A stretch of 64,000 bases of DNA from Paraburkholderia sp. C35 (lineage in GTDB: Bacteria; Pseudomonadota; Gammaproteobacteria; Burkholderiales; Burkholderiaceae): contig NZ_QBUY01000003.1 in the NCBI RefSeq assembly GCF_003121405.1, positions 1 through 64,000 on the forward strand. Reading direction: 5' to 3'. Shown here one piece after another: positions 37,557 to 45,804 of this stretch. Each line of letters begins with the position of its first letter. The stretch's first letter is position 1. Made by a program: the position numbers and the translations under genes. Below the pieces are notes generated by a model that was not told the origin of the DNA, ran no database searches, and was given only the letters and a program-made list of their open reading frames with translations.

Positions 37557-38164
37557 CGTCTGGTCCTCGTTCCGGCAAGATCGTCGCCCGCGAGTTGCGT
37601 GCGCAAGGTGCGGCGCGCGCGGGACAGCAGGCTTTCGAGCGCTTCGACGGTAATGCCCATCAGCGCGGCGGCCTCGATATTCGACAGTTCCTGGTAGTAA
37701 TTGAGCACGAGCGCTTCGCGCTGACGCGCGGGCAACGCAGCAAGCGCGGTGCGCACACGTGCATCGCGCGATTGCGCTTCGAGTTGCGCGTCGGGCGCGG
37801 CGGCGGGATCGACGGCGTCAGGCAGTTCGTCGACGGGTTCCTCTCGATGCGCGCGCAAACGGTCGTAGCATAGATTCAACGCCACACGATGCAACCACGT
37901 ATCGAAGCGCGCCTCGCCCTCACGCCAGCGCGGCGCCTGGTTCCAGATGCGCATGAACGCTTCCTGCGCGACGTCTTCGGCTTCCATACGGTCTCCCAGC
38001 AGACGCGTGGCGAGAGCAAGCAGGCGCGGCAACTTGCGCGCGACGAGCGAACGCACGGCGGCCGGCTCCTGCCTGCCGACCCCCGCCACCAGTTCCGCGT
38101 CTGGATCGCGTTCGCTCAACGCGCGCCACTCCGTCCGGGCCATCGCCTGTGCCACGCATGCCAC
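37553..38164 (-). CDS. ECF-type RNA polymerase sigma factor
   Basis: A sigma-70 family ECF sigma factor (203 residues). Region 2 contains LLALATRLLGDRMEAEDVAQEAFMRIWNQAPRW and FDTWLHRVALNLCYDRLRAHR; region 4 contains ALAALPARQREALVLNYYQELSNIEAAALMGITVEALESLLSRARRTLR. It should direct polymerase to promoters controlled by the downstream membrane proteins. Start uncertain: ATG at 38164 or 38143, neither with a strong ribosome-binding site. First gene of a chain sigma, membrane protein, sensor, DUF1800, DUF1501. Confidence 0.9.
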   Translation of the reverse strand: MACVAQAMARTEWRALSERDPDAELVAGVGRQEPAAVRSLVARKLPRLLALATRLLGDRMEAEDVAQEAFMRIWNQAPRWREGEARFDTWLHRVALNLCYDRLRAHREEPVDELPDAVDPAAAPDAQLEAQSRDARVRTALAALPARQREALVLNYYQELSNIEAAALMGITVEALESLLSRARRTLRTQLAGDDLAGTRTRR

Positions 38165-38312
38165 GCGCCACGCATCGCATGTATCGCGACAAGATGGTCT
38201 GTCGTCACTTGCTGTCGCTCCCTGTTGTTATGTGTCGCGGTGATGTCCCACCCGCTGCACGACAAACGCCGCCAACCACACGATGCATGCCACGCACGCC
38301 GCTATCGCCCGC

Positions 38313-38417
38313 TCAATATACGACGACGGCTGGCCGGTAATAGTAAGGCCGCCCCGGCACGACGACACAGCCCGCAAGCGTCGCGGCGAGCAACGCGATC
38401 AAAAGCAGTTTCTTCAT
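38313..38417 (-). CDS. Very small lipoprotein (34 residues)
   Basis: A short frame with ATG at 38417 and TGA at 38313-38315. The product starts MKKLLLIALLAATLAGC, a textbook lipoprotein signal with lipobox LAGC (Cys17), and the mature part is only 18 residues, VVVPGRPYYYRPAVVVY after the Cys. A GGGAG lies 10 bases upstream. The gene sits between the ECF sigma gene and the WXXGXW gene on the same strand. The signal and lipobox make a chance frame unlikely. Function unknown; Tyr/Pro/Val-rich tails suggest envelope surface binding. Confidence 0.75.
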   Translation of the reverse strand: MKKLLLIALLAATLAGCVVVPGRPYYYRPAVVVY

Positions 38418-38442
38418 CGCTTTCAGTCTCCCTTCGCCGCGC

Positions 38443-38745
38443 TCAGCGCGCCCAGTGCGCGGGCACCCAGCGCCAGTTCGGACCGTGCGCGACCCAGTGT
38501 CCCGGCACCCAGCGATAACCCGGATTCATCGCCTGCCAGTGCCCGCCAACCCAGACATAGCGGCCGCCCGCCCAGCGCCAGTGGCCGGGATCCCACGCGT
38601 AGCCGGCGCGCGGCGGCGGCATGACTTCGGCGCGTGGCGGCGGCGGCGCCATCGGCGCGACGATCACCGCCTGCGCAAACGCCGCCGACGCACTCAGCGC
38701 GACCACGCCTGCTGCAAGGATGCGGACCAGTTTTTGCATGTTCAT
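38443..38745 (-). CDS. WXXGXW-repeat secreted protein
   Basis: A 100-residue protein with a Sec signal peptide (cleavage probably after ASAAFA, near residue 24), a Pro-rich linker and then about five W-x-x-G-x-W-like repeats (YAWDPGHWRWAGG, YVWVGGHW, YRWVPGHW, WRWVPAHW). It is a relative of the lipoprotein at 33512-33742, but without a lipobox. ATG at 38745 follows GGGAG with 6-base spacing. Together the two proteins bracket the ECF sigma/DUF1800/DUF1501 genes. Confidence 0.83.
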   Translation of the reverse strand: MNMQKLVRILAAGVVALSASAAFAQAVIVAPMAPPPPRAEVMPPPRAGYAWDPGHWRWAGGRYVWVGGHWQAMNPGYRWVPGHWVAHGPNWRWVPAHWAR

Positions 38746-38840
38746 TGCGTTCTCCCTTGAGGCGATGCCCGGCCCAAAAACAGCCGGTTTGAGAGTTAAA
38801 CGCGCGAGCCACGAAAATCCGTCGCAGATTTTTTGCGGGC

Positions 38841-38870
38841 CGGGAGCACGGTGGCCGGGAGCACGGTGGC
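38841..38870. repeat. Perfect 15-bp tandem duplication
   Basis: The 15-base unit CGGGAGCACGGTGGC occurs twice head-to-tail (38841-38855 and 38856-38870), about 60 bases before the iron permease-like start. It probably arose by recent slippage and may vary between strains. Confidence 0.9.
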
Positions 38871-38930
38871 GCGGGCATGGGGGAATGGGTATCGTCAGAG
38901 AGGGACGACTTCACACGACAGGAGCGCCGC

Positions 38931-39380
38931 GTGACAAACAGCAACTGGTTCTCGAAATTCTCGACGGGCCTTTCCACCATGGCCGGCAAGCCGGCGACGT
39001 TCGTCATCGCGGTGGTGCTCGTGATCGTGTGGGCCGTCAGCGGGCCGATGTTCCACTTCAGCGACACCTGGCAACTCGTGATCAACACGTCGACCACGAT
39101 CGTCACCTTTCTGATGGTCTTCCTGATCCAGAACACGCAGAACCGCGACACGGCCGCGATGCAGATCAAGCTCGACGAGTTGATCCGCGCACTGGACGGC
39201 GCGCACAATGCGCTGCTCGATCTGGAGGAACTGAATGAAAAGGATCTTGGGCGTTTCCGGCGGCGCTACGAGCAGCTCGCCGAAGAAGCGCGCAGCGCGT
39301 TGCAGTCGGGCGGCACCGACACCGATTCGCCGTTCATCGACGAAAGCAATGACGCAAGCGATCACGACAACAAGCGCTGA
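38931..39380 (+). CDS. Low-affinity iron permease family membrane protein
   Basis: A small inner-membrane protein (149 residues). Two membrane segments are predicted, about residues 21-40 (FVIAVVLVIVWAVSGPMF) and 53-70 (TIVTFLMVFLIQ), followed by the conserved cytoplasmic block QNTQNRDTAAMQIKLDELIRA, the mark of the low-affinity iron permease family. Actual transport in bacteria is not well established. GTG at 38931 is chosen because AGGAG precedes it by 6 bases; the upstream open frame has no such site. The AraC gene begins 3 bases after its stop. Confidence 0.87.
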   Translation: MTNSNWFSKFSTGLSTMAGKPATFVIAVVLVIVWAVSGPMFHFSDTWQLVINTSTTIVTFLMVFLIQNTQNRDTAAMQIKLDELIRALDGAHNALLDLEELNEKDLGRFRRRYEQLAEEARSALQSGGTDTDSPFIDESNDASDHDNKR

Positions 39381-39383
39381 ACC

Positions 39384-40187
39384 ATGACGCAAGCTACGCC
39401 ACCCGCCCTGCAGGACGCAGACAAGGGCCATTCGCTCGCGCGCCACTATCCGCGCGGTCTGCGCATCGATCCGCATTCGCATACGTGGGCGCAGGTGCTG
39501 TACGCGGTATCGGGCGTGATGTGGGTCGAGGCCGGACGCGAAGCGCTCGTGGTGCCGCCGCAGCGCGCCGTATGGCTGCCCGCCGGCACCGAGCACTCGA
39601 TCCACATGATGAGCGACGTCGAGATGCGCAACCTGTATTTCCACGAGCGCAGCATCAGCCATCTGAGCGCGCGCAGCGACGTGTTCGAGATCAATGGTCT
39701 GCTGCGCGAGCTGATCGCGTCGATTGCGGAACATGAGGCCGCGCAGACGCGCGACGAGGACTATCTCGGCACCGCATACCGGCTCACGATGCTCGAACTC
39801 GAACACGCGCCGCGCTCGTCGTTGCGCATCCCGCTGCCCGACGCGTCGGACCGGCGGCTCGATGCGCTGTGCCGCGCGGTAATCGGCGATCCGTCGAATG
39901 CGATCAGTTTCGAGCAGCACGCCGCGTCGGTGGGCGCGAGCGTGCGCACGCTCGCGCGGCTCTTCACCCGCGAGCTGGGCATCGGCTTTGCGGAATGGCG
40001 CAGGCAGGTGCAACTGGCCGTCGCCGTGTCGGGTCTCGCGGAAGGGCGCGCGGTCAGCAGCATCGCACGCGAGCTCGGTTATCTGCCGAGCAGCTTCAGC
40101 GACATGTTCCGTCGCGAACTCGGCTCGCCGCCGACTGATTTCGATCCTCACGCGACGCTGGCGATGCCGGCTGCGCCGTTACGTTAA
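39384..40187 (+). CDS. AraC family regulator with N-terminal cupin domain
   Basis: A cupin-AraC regulator (267 residues). Residues 20-110 form the sensory barrel (RIDPHSHTWAQVLYAVSGVMWVEAG, VPPQRAVWLPAGTEHSIHM), and the C-terminal half is the DNA-binding domain (ISFEQHAASVGASVRTLARLFTRELG and the second helix-turn-helix AVSSIARELGYLPSSFSDMFRRELG). Ligand unknown. The 3-base spacing from the iron permease-like gene suggests co-transcription, so its target may be that operon. Confidence 0.9.
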   Translation: MTQATPPALQDADKGHSLARHYPRGLRIDPHSHTWAQVLYAVSGVMWVEAGREALVVPPQRAVWLPAGTEHSIHMMSDVEMRNLYFHERSISHLSARSDVFEINGLLRELIASIAEHEAAQTRDEDYLGTAYRLTMLELEHAPRSSLRIPLPDASDRRLDALCRAVIGDPSNAISFEQHAASVGASVRTLARLFTRELGIGFAEWRRQVQLAVAVSGLAEGRAVSSIARELGYLPSSFSDMFRRELGSPPTDFDPHATLAMPAAPLR

Positions 40188-40326
40188 AGTCCTGAGTCCG
40201 CTGCCTCGCCTGGCTTCGGCGAGCGCGCTGGCGGCGCTTGAGCGAGAATCGTGGACGTTGACGGCGCGGGAGGCTGGATCGGGCCGGCGTCGTCATAGCC
40301 AAACCTTCAACCTGAGGAAACGTGAA

Positions 40327-40620
40327 ATGAGCAAGGGATACTGGGTTACTCACTACCGCAAGACGAACGATCCGGCGGCACTGGCCGCGTATGCGCAACT
40401 GGCCTTACCGGCTGTCACGGCGGCTGGCGGCAAGTTTCTCGTGCGCGGACTTGCCGAAGAAGTGCGCGAGCAAGGACTGAAGGACCGCACTGTCGTGATC
40501 GAATTTCCGTCCTATGAAGAGGCGCTCGCAGCCTACGACAGCGACGCGTACAAGAAGGCATTGGCCGCGCTGGGCAATGCCGTCGAGCGTGACTTGCGTA
40601 TCGTGCGCGGCGCGGAGTGA
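40327..40620 (+). CDS. DUF1330 family protein
   Basis: A small ferredoxin-like-fold protein (97 residues) of DUF1330. It opens with GYWVTHYRKTNDPAALAAYAQLALPAV and has the VVIEFPSYEEALAAYDSDAY block, both characteristic. Family function is unknown; relatives sit near diverse metabolic genes. It lies 139 bases after the AraC gene and converges with the DUF429 gene. Confidence 0.87.
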   Translation: MSKGYWVTHYRKTNDPAALAAYAQLALPAVTAAGGKFLVRGLAEEVREQGLKDRTVVIEFPSYEEALAAYDSDAYKKALAALGNAVERDLRIVRGAE

Positions 40621-40652
40621 TTTTTTTAGCCTTTGGTGATCGTCAGGTTCGG

Positions 40653-41387
40653 TTAGTAGCGGATCACCATCGGCAGATTGGCGCTGTCGCGTGGCTCGTT
40701 TTCGGGCAGCGTCTCTGCGCTGCCCGCTGCGATGCGGCGTGCGCTCCATAGCACGGCGAACGCGTCGAGTATGTCGTCTTTCTTGACGTGCTTCGCGATG
40801 CGTTCGTCGAGTGCGGTTTGCAAGGCCGCGCCAAAGAAAGGGACGAGCAAGGCTTGTCGCTTTGCGTGGCCTGCTTCTGATGTTTTACCTTCCTTTAGAC
40901 CAGCCGCTTCACCGCCCTGTTCGATCCGAAGCTGCATGAAGGCAAGCTCCGGATGGACTTCGAAAACGCGCGCTGCGTCCGTTGCGCTCTCGCGCAACGC
41001 CTGATCGACTTCGGCGATCTTCCTGAGAATGTTGTAGGCCTGTTGCGAGATTGCTTTGCCTGTTATGTCGCGGTTATGCGCGCAGGCTTCTGCGTAATCC
41101 TTGCTTCCTAACGTCTGACGCACTGGCGTCTGAAATACCGATGCGCTGCGCGGCCACTTGAGCTTCTTCCTCGCTTCGGAATCGGCAGCGCGATCACCAG
41201 TCGATGAGAGACCGATCGGCATATCGACGGCGATGATGGCAGGTGCGGGTGCCCACGCGAGCACGTCGTCGAAGGACTCGCAAATGCGTGTTTCGATTGC
41301 GCCTGTTTTCGCGTGTTGTTTCACTGCGTACCAACCGCCTTTGCAGCCGTCTACGCCTAGCAGGTCGGTTGCCTTCTGCCGCTTCAT
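40653..41387 (-). CDS. DUF429 family protein (predicted RNase H-fold nuclease)
   Basis: A DUF429 protein (244 residues). LGVDGCKGGWYAV at residues 10-22 has the first acidic residue of an RNase H-like fold, IIAVDMPIGLSS the second, and HVKKDDILDAFAVLW carries late acidic residues. Family members are predicted nucleases, without known substrates. ATG at 41387 follows GGGGA; longer open frame upstream is not family-like. Divergent from the quinone oxidoreductase-like gene. Confidence 0.85.
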   Translation of the reverse strand: MKRQKATDLLGVDGCKGGWYAVKQHAKTGAIETRICESFDDVLAWAPAPAIIAVDMPIGLSSTGDRAADSEARKKLKWPRSASVFQTPVRQTLGSKDYAEACAHNRDITGKAISQQAYNILRKIAEVDQALRESATDAARVFEVHPELAFMQLRIEQGGEAAGLKEGKTSEAGHAKRQALLVPFFGAALQTALDERIAKHVKKDDILDAFAVLWSARRIAAGSAETLPENEPRDSANLPMVIRY

Positions 41388-41562
41388 GTATTTCCCCGTA
41401 TTAATCTCGTCGTGTCGAACCGGCCCGCCCCTGTCCGGTATTCGAAAGCACTTGTCCGCACAGCGCCACACCGGTCAATTAGACTGCCTTCATACGCTGA
41501 TTCACCCCTCGTGAAACAGCCCGCGAACCCCACCGAATCCTTCAGATTCCGCAGGAGCAGCA

Positions 41563-42519
41563 ATGAAAGCGATCCAGTTCACCGCCTTTGGCGGCCCCGA
41601 AGTCCTTAACCTCATCGATTTGCCGACACCCACCGCCGACGCCGACAGCGCGATCGTGCAGGTGAAAGCCGCCTCGGTGAATCCGAGCGACGTGAAAAAC
41701 CTCTCGGGCCACTTCAGCCACACGACGCTGCCACGCACGCCGGGCCGCGATTTCAGCGGCGGCGTGGTCGACGGTCCCGCCGAATGGAGCGGCGCGGAAG
41801 TCTGGGGCACGGGCGGCGACATCGGCTTCACGCGCGAAGGCACGCACGCGCAATTCATCAAGGTTCCCGTCGGCGCACTCTCGCGCAAGCCGCGCGCCCT
41901 CACACACGACCAGGCGTCGGCGATCGGCGTGAACTTCGTGGTCGCGTGGCTCGGCGTGATCGATTATGCACAGCTTGTCGCGGGCGAAACCGTGGCCGTG
42001 ATCGGCGCGAGTGGCGGCGTTGGCGGTGCCGTGGTGCAAATCGCGAAGTCGCGCGGCTGCCGCGTGATCGCCGTCGACCGGCGCGAGCCGGATGCAGACT
42101 CGCCCGCAGGCCGTCTGATCGATCACTACGTGCCGTTCGACGAACACGCCGCTGAACGCGTGAAAGAACTCGGCGGCGCGGATGTCGTGTACGACGCTGT
42201 CGGCGGCGTCGCGTTCGAAACCGCGCTGAAGCTCGCCAAATGGCGTGGCCGCGTGGTCGAGATCAGCGCGACGGGCAAGCGTCGCGTCGATTTCGATCTG
42301 ATCGATTTCTATCACAACGAGACACAACTGTTCGGCGCAGATAGCGCAAAGCTAGGCGTCGCCGATTCGGCGCGGCTGATGACGGAACTGGCCAGCGTGT
42401 TCGACAGCGGCGCGCTGCAGCCGCCGTCGATCGCACAAGCCTTCCCGCTCGAACAGGCACGCGACGCCTATGCGGCCGTCGCAGGCGGCACGCGCGGGCG
42501 CGTCGTCATCACCATGTGA
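41563..42519 (+). CDS. MDR-family quinone oxidoreductase-like zinc-independent dehydrogenase
   Basis: A medium-chain dehydrogenase/reductase (318 residues) of the quinone oxidoreductase type. The N-terminal catalytic domain reads MKAIQFTAFGGPEVLNLIDLPTP and SVNPSDVKNLSGH; the cofactor domain has VIGASGGVGGAVVQIAKSRG (AxxGxxG motif, residues about 147-166). Zinc-binding cysteines are absent, consistent with NADPH-dependent quinone or enone reduction. A short XapX membrane protein gene follows after 32 bases and may be co-transcribed. Confidence 0.88.
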   Translation: MKAIQFTAFGGPEVLNLIDLPTPTADADSAIVQVKAASVNPSDVKNLSGHFSHTTLPRTPGRDFSGGVVDGPAEWSGAEVWGTGGDIGFTREGTHAQFIKVPVGALSRKPRALTHDQASAIGVNFVVAWLGVIDYAQLVAGETVAVIGASGGVGGAVVQIAKSRGCRVIAVDRREPDADSPAGRLIDHYVPFDEHAAERVKELGGADVVYDAVGGVAFETALKLAKWRGRVVEISATGKRRVDFDLIDFYHNETQLFGADSAKLGVADSARLMTELASVFDSGALQPPSIAQAFPLEQARDAYAAVAGGTRGRVVITM

Positions 42520-42551
42520 CGCCTGCCGTCCAATCGAATCCGGAGACTCGT

Positions 42552-42728
42552 ATGAAGCCGTATCTCGTGTCGCTGGCGGCGGGTGTCGTCGTCGGCTTGC
42601 TGTACAACATCGTCGATGTGAAATCGCCTGCGCCGCCTATCGTCGCGCTGCTGGGTCTGCTCGGCATGGTGGCGGGCGAACATGCGATTCCGTTCGTGCG
42701 CTCGCTGCTCATGCATGTAACGAGCTGA
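42552..42728 (+). CDS. XapX domain membrane protein
   Basis: A tiny inner-membrane protein (58 residues) matching the XapX domain: MKPYLVSLAAGVVVGLLYNIVDVKSPAPPIVALLGLLGMVAGEHAIP, with two short membrane segments (residues 5-20 and 29-46) around a conserved SPAPP turn. Function unknown. The ATG follows GGAG with 6-base spacing. It converges with the ECF42-type sigma gene, 3 bases apart. Confidence 0.88.
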   Translation: MKPYLVSLAAGVVVGLLYNIVDVKSPAPPIVALLGLLGMVAGEHAIPFVRSLLMHVTS

Positions 42729-42731
42729 AGC

Positions 42732-44024
42732 CTATTGCATGCGTCCCGGCGCGCCGCCCATTTCGCGCGCGCGTTCGAGCAGCAGTTCGCGTTCGCGCCC
42801 GTTGCGCGTCATCGATGCAGCCCGTTCGAACTCGGTGCGCGCTTCGTCACGGCGGCCGAGTTTGGCGAGCAGATCGGCGCGCACGCTCGGCAGCCAGTGA
42901 TAGTTTTTGAGTGACGGCTCGTCGGCAAGCGCATCGACGAGTTCTAGCGCGGCCATCGGCCCGTACGCCATGCCGACGGCCACCGCGCGATTCAGATCGA
43001 CAACCGGCGACGGCGCAACTTCGGCAAGCGCATCGTAGAGCGCGACGATCTGCGCCCAGTCCGTCTGCGCCGCCGTGCGGGCACGCGCGTGGCACGCGGC
43101 GAGCGCGGCCTGCAGCGTGTATGGGCCGCGTGTGCCGTCCAGCGCTTCCGAGCGCTCGAGCGCGGCCAGCCCGCGGCGGATCAGCAGCCAGTCCCAGCGG
43201 CTGCGGTCCTGGTCGAGCAGCAGCACGGGGCGCCCCTGCGCATCGACACGTGCATGCATGCGCGACGCCTGAATCTCCATTAACGCCATCAGGCCGTGCA
43301 CTTCGCTTTCGTCGGGCATCAGACCGGCCAGCACGCGGCCAAGACGCAGCGCTTCCTCGCATAGCGCCGGGCGGGTCCAGTCGTCGCCTGCTGTCGCCGA
43401 ATAGCCTTCGTTGAAGATCAGATAGATCACTTCCAGCACCGACGCGAGCCGCACTTCGCGGTCTTTCGCTTGCGGCACTTCGAACGGCACTTTCGCCGCC
43501 GTCAGCGTCTTCTTGGCCCGCACGATGCGCTGCGCGATGGTCGGCTCGGGCGCGAGAAAAGCCCGCGCGATTTCATCCGTGGTCAGGCCGCCGAGCAGGC
43601 GCAACGTGAGCGCGACCCGCGCATCTTTCGAGAGCACGGGATGACACGCGGTGAAAACCAGCCGCAGCAGATCGTCGCCGATATCGTCGGCGCGCGCGGC
43701 ATCGAGCGAGTCGACGAAATCAGGCACGATGTGCGCCTCGCGCGCGTCCATGTCGGCGCCGAGTTCCTCGTGCTTGCGCGCGTGCAGCGCATCCTGACGC
43801 CAGCGGTCGAGCGCGCGGTTCTTTGCGGTCGCCATCAGCCAGGCTCCCGGATTGTCGGGCACGCCGGCGTGCGGCCAGGTTTCGAGCGCGGCCACCAGCG
43901 CGTCCTGCGCGAGCTCTTCAGCCACGCCGACATCGCGCACGATCCGCGCGACGTGAGCGATGACTTTTGCGGATTCGATCCGCCAGACTGCCTCGATGGC
44001 ACGATGGGTCGCAGCCGTCGTCAC
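42732..44024 (-). CDS. ECF42-type RNA polymerase sigma factor with C-terminal extension
   Basis: A long ECF sigma factor (430 residues). The first 180 residues hold regions 2 (ARIVRDVGVAEELAQDALVAALETWP, NPGAWLMATAKNRALDRWR) and 4 (LTLRLLGGLTTDEIARAFLAPEPTIAQRIVRAKKTL). The remaining 250 residues are a TPR-like helical extension (LNRAVAVGMAYGPMAALELVDAL) typical of the ECF42 group, which lacks anti-sigma factors and is linked to YCII/DGPF proteins. That context is present here: a VOC gene and two YCII genes lie upstream on the same strand. Confidence 0.9.
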   Translation of the reverse strand: MTTAATHRAIEAVWRIESAKVIAHVARIVRDVGVAEELAQDALVAALETWPHAGVPDNPGAWLMATAKNRALDRWRQDALHARKHEELGADMDAREAHIVPDFVDSLDAARADDIGDDLLRLVFTACHPVLSKDARVALTLRLLGGLTTDEIARAFLAPEPTIAQRIVRAKKTLTAAKVPFEVPQAKDREVRLASVLEVIYLIFNEGYSATAGDDWTRPALCEEALRLGRVLAGLMPDESEVHGLMALMEIQASRMHARVDAQGRPVLLLDQDRSRWDWLLIRRGLAALERSEALDGTRGPYTLQAALAACHARARTAAQTDWAQIVALYDALAEVAPSPVVDLNRAVAVGMAYGPMAALELVDALADEPSLKNYHWLPSVRADLLAKLGRRDEARTEFERAASMTRNGRERELLLERAREMGGAPGRMQ

Positions 44025-44031
44025 GGCGGCC

Positions 44032-44451
44032 TCAGGACGCGTCAGCCGCTGGCATCACGGCGTTCGGGTCCATGTACACGAGTTCCCAGATATGCCCGTC
44101 GATATCCTCGAAGCTGCGCTCGTACATGAAGCCGTGATCTTGCGGCGGACGCGGCACGGCGCCGCCCGCTGCCAGCGCCTTGCCGACGAGATCGTCCACT
44201 TGCGCGCGGCTGTCGCATGACAGACAGATCAGCGCTTCTGTGCTTTCCTTCGGATTGCACAGCGTTTTTTTCGTGAAAGTCTGGAAGAAGTCTTTGGCGA
44301 GCAGCATCGCGTAGATGTTTTCGCCGATCACCATGCACGCGGCCTGCTCGTTGGTGAACTTCCTGTCGAACGTGAAGCCGAGTTGCGAGAAGAATGCTTT
44401 CGATTTTTCCACGCTGTTCACGGCGAGGTTCACATAGATTTGCTTGTGCAT
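44032..44451 (-). CDS. VOC family protein
   Basis: A VOC-superfamily protein (139 residues): MHKQIYVNLAVNSVEKSKAFFSQLGFTFDRKFT at the N-terminus, GENIYAMLLAKDFFQTF in the middle and FEDIDGHIWELVYMDP at the end with the usual terminal Glu ligand. Substrate unknown. It lies 7 bases before the ECF42-type sigma gene and is probably co-transcribed with it and the YCII genes. Confidence 0.88.
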   Translation of the reverse strand: MHKQIYVNLAVNSVEKSKAFFSQLGFTFDRKFTNEQAACMVIGENIYAMLLAKDFFQTFTKKTLCNPKESTEALICLSCDSRAQVDDLVGKALAAGGAVPRPPQDHGFMYERSFEDIDGHIWELVYMDPNAVMPAADAS

Positions 44452-44482
44452 GATCGATCCTTGATGAGTCGCAGTGGCAATG

Positions 44483-44896
44483 TCAGCGGTTTGCGCCTTC
44501 GCTGTTGCGAAAGCGTTCGATCGACTGGGCTGGCTCGAAGTCGTCGAGATCGAACATCTGGCGCACTTCGATTTCTCCGTCCGCGTATTCGCCGGACGGC
44601 GCGGGAAAACGCCGCGCCCATTCCATCGCTTCTTCGGGCGAACGCACCTGAATCATGGTGTAGCCGCAGATCAGCGCGGCCGTATCCGCAAACGGCCCTG
44701 ACGTGACCGTGCGCCTGCCGTCGCCATAACGCACGCGCCAACCCTTCGCGCTCGGCTGCAAGCCGGATGCATCGAGCAGTACGCCCGCCTGCTGCAGCGC
44801 GTCGTGGTACGCCGCCATCGATGCAATCAGCGACTGGTCCGGCATCTTGCCCGCTTCGCTGTCGGCCGTGGCCTTCACCAGAATCATGAATCGCAT
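44483..44896 (-). CDS. YCII family protein
   Basis: A YCII/YciI-like small protein (137 residues): MRFMILVKATADSEAGKMPD, RVRYGDGRRTVTSGPFADTAALICGYTMIQV and the SPEEAMEWARRFP block. The usual DGPF motif is SGPF here. The ATG at 44896 follows GAGGAG; the frame upstream is not family-like. YCII proteins are the classic partners of ECF42 sigma factors; their biochemistry in this setting is not known. Confidence 0.88.
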   Translation of the reverse strand: MRFMILVKATADSEAGKMPDQSLIASMAAYHDALQQAGVLLDASGLQPSAKGWRVRYGDGRRTVTSGPFADTAALICGYTMIQVRSPEEAMEWARRFPAPSGEYADGEIEVRQMFDLDDFEPAQSIERFRNSEGANR

Positions 44897-45033
44897 CGCC
44901 GTCTCTCCTCGTGAATAAGGAAGCCCCGTGGCGGCTTCTACTTCCACGACGGGCGGCGGGGGTCCGAATCGACAATCTGGATTGCCAGGGAAAACCCTTG
45001 CTCAGGCATCGGCGATCGTCGCGTGATGCGACG

Positions 45034-45390
45034 TCAATAGTCGTAGCAGGGCGAGACCTTGCGGATCTCGATGGTGCACCACTCGGCGGCGGGACATTGT
45101 TCGGCGAGCGCGAGCGCTTCCTCGTAGGTATCGACGTTCAGCAGAAAGAACCCGCCGACCATTTCCTTCGCTTCGGCGAACGGGCCGTCGATCAAACGCG
45201 TCTCGCCATCGCGTTTTTCGAGACGCACGCCCTTCCTGCTCGGCGCCAGCGATTCGGCCGCGACCAGTTGTCCGCGCGACTGCAGCTCGGCGCGGTACTT
45301 CAGCATGCGGTCGTAGACGGCGCGGCCTGCGACTTCGCCACGTTCCTCGCGTTGCTCGGTGGGTTCGACGATCAGCAGCATATATGACAT
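45034..45390 (-). CDS. YCII (DGPF) family protein
   Basis: A second YCII protein (118 residues), with the canonical DGPF motif: MSYMLLIVEPTEQREERGE, RDGETRLIDGPFAEAKEMVGGFFLLNV and YEEALALAEQCP. It is clearly divergent from the downstream YCII protein, so not a recent copy. First gene of the probable YCII-YCII-VOC-sigma unit, with 137 bases to the next gene, which may include a promoter. Confidence 0.88.
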   Translation of the reverse strand: MSYMLLIVEPTEQREERGEVAGRAVYDRMLKYRAELQSRGQLVAAESLAPSRKGVRLEKRDGETRLIDGPFAEAKEMVGGFFLLNVDTYEEALALAEQCPAAEWCTIEIRKVSPCYDY

Positions 45391-45618
45391 GGTGACTCCG
45401 AGTTCCGGTTGTCGGGGCCGCAGCGTTCGGGAGAGGCCGTGCTTCGTGGGACGGATGGCGCGGCGGCGAAGGCAGCGGACGTTGATTCCGCTGGCGAAGG
45501 CAGTCTAGCAAAGTGGCATCGCAGGAGGAAACGCCTGCCGCGCGAGTGGGCATTCCGCTGATGGAAATGGCACAACGCTTGCTGGAGGCAGATATGTTCA
45601 ACCATGCAGGAGCACGAC

Positions 45619-45804
45619 ATGTTGAAGCGCTATATCGTCCGCATCGCAATCGCGGCGGCGGCTATCGTGCCGCTCGTCAGCGGATGCACCGTCGGCGGCG
45701 CAGCAGCGGGTGGCTATGTCGGTCATGAAACGACGCACAGTACAGCGGGCACGGTAGGCGGTGCCGTGGCAGGCGGGATCATCGGTCACGAACTGGGCAA
45801 GTGA
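45619..45804 (+). CDS. Glycine-zipper lipoprotein
   Basis: A small envelope lipoprotein (61 residues). The signal MLKRYIVRIAIAAAAIVPLVSGC ends with lipobox VSGC (Cys23), and the mature part is a glycine zipper (GGAAAGGYVGHETTHSTAGTVGGAVAGGIIGHELGK) with two symmetric G-x-x-G-H-E units, resembling a minimal Rcc01693/SlyB-like 2TM motif. ATG at 45619 follows GGAG by 6 bases. Function unknown, probably membrane stabilisation. Confidence 0.8.
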   Translation: MLKRYIVRIAIAAAAIVPLVSGCTVGGAAAGGYVGHETTHSTAGTVGGAVAGGIIGHELGK

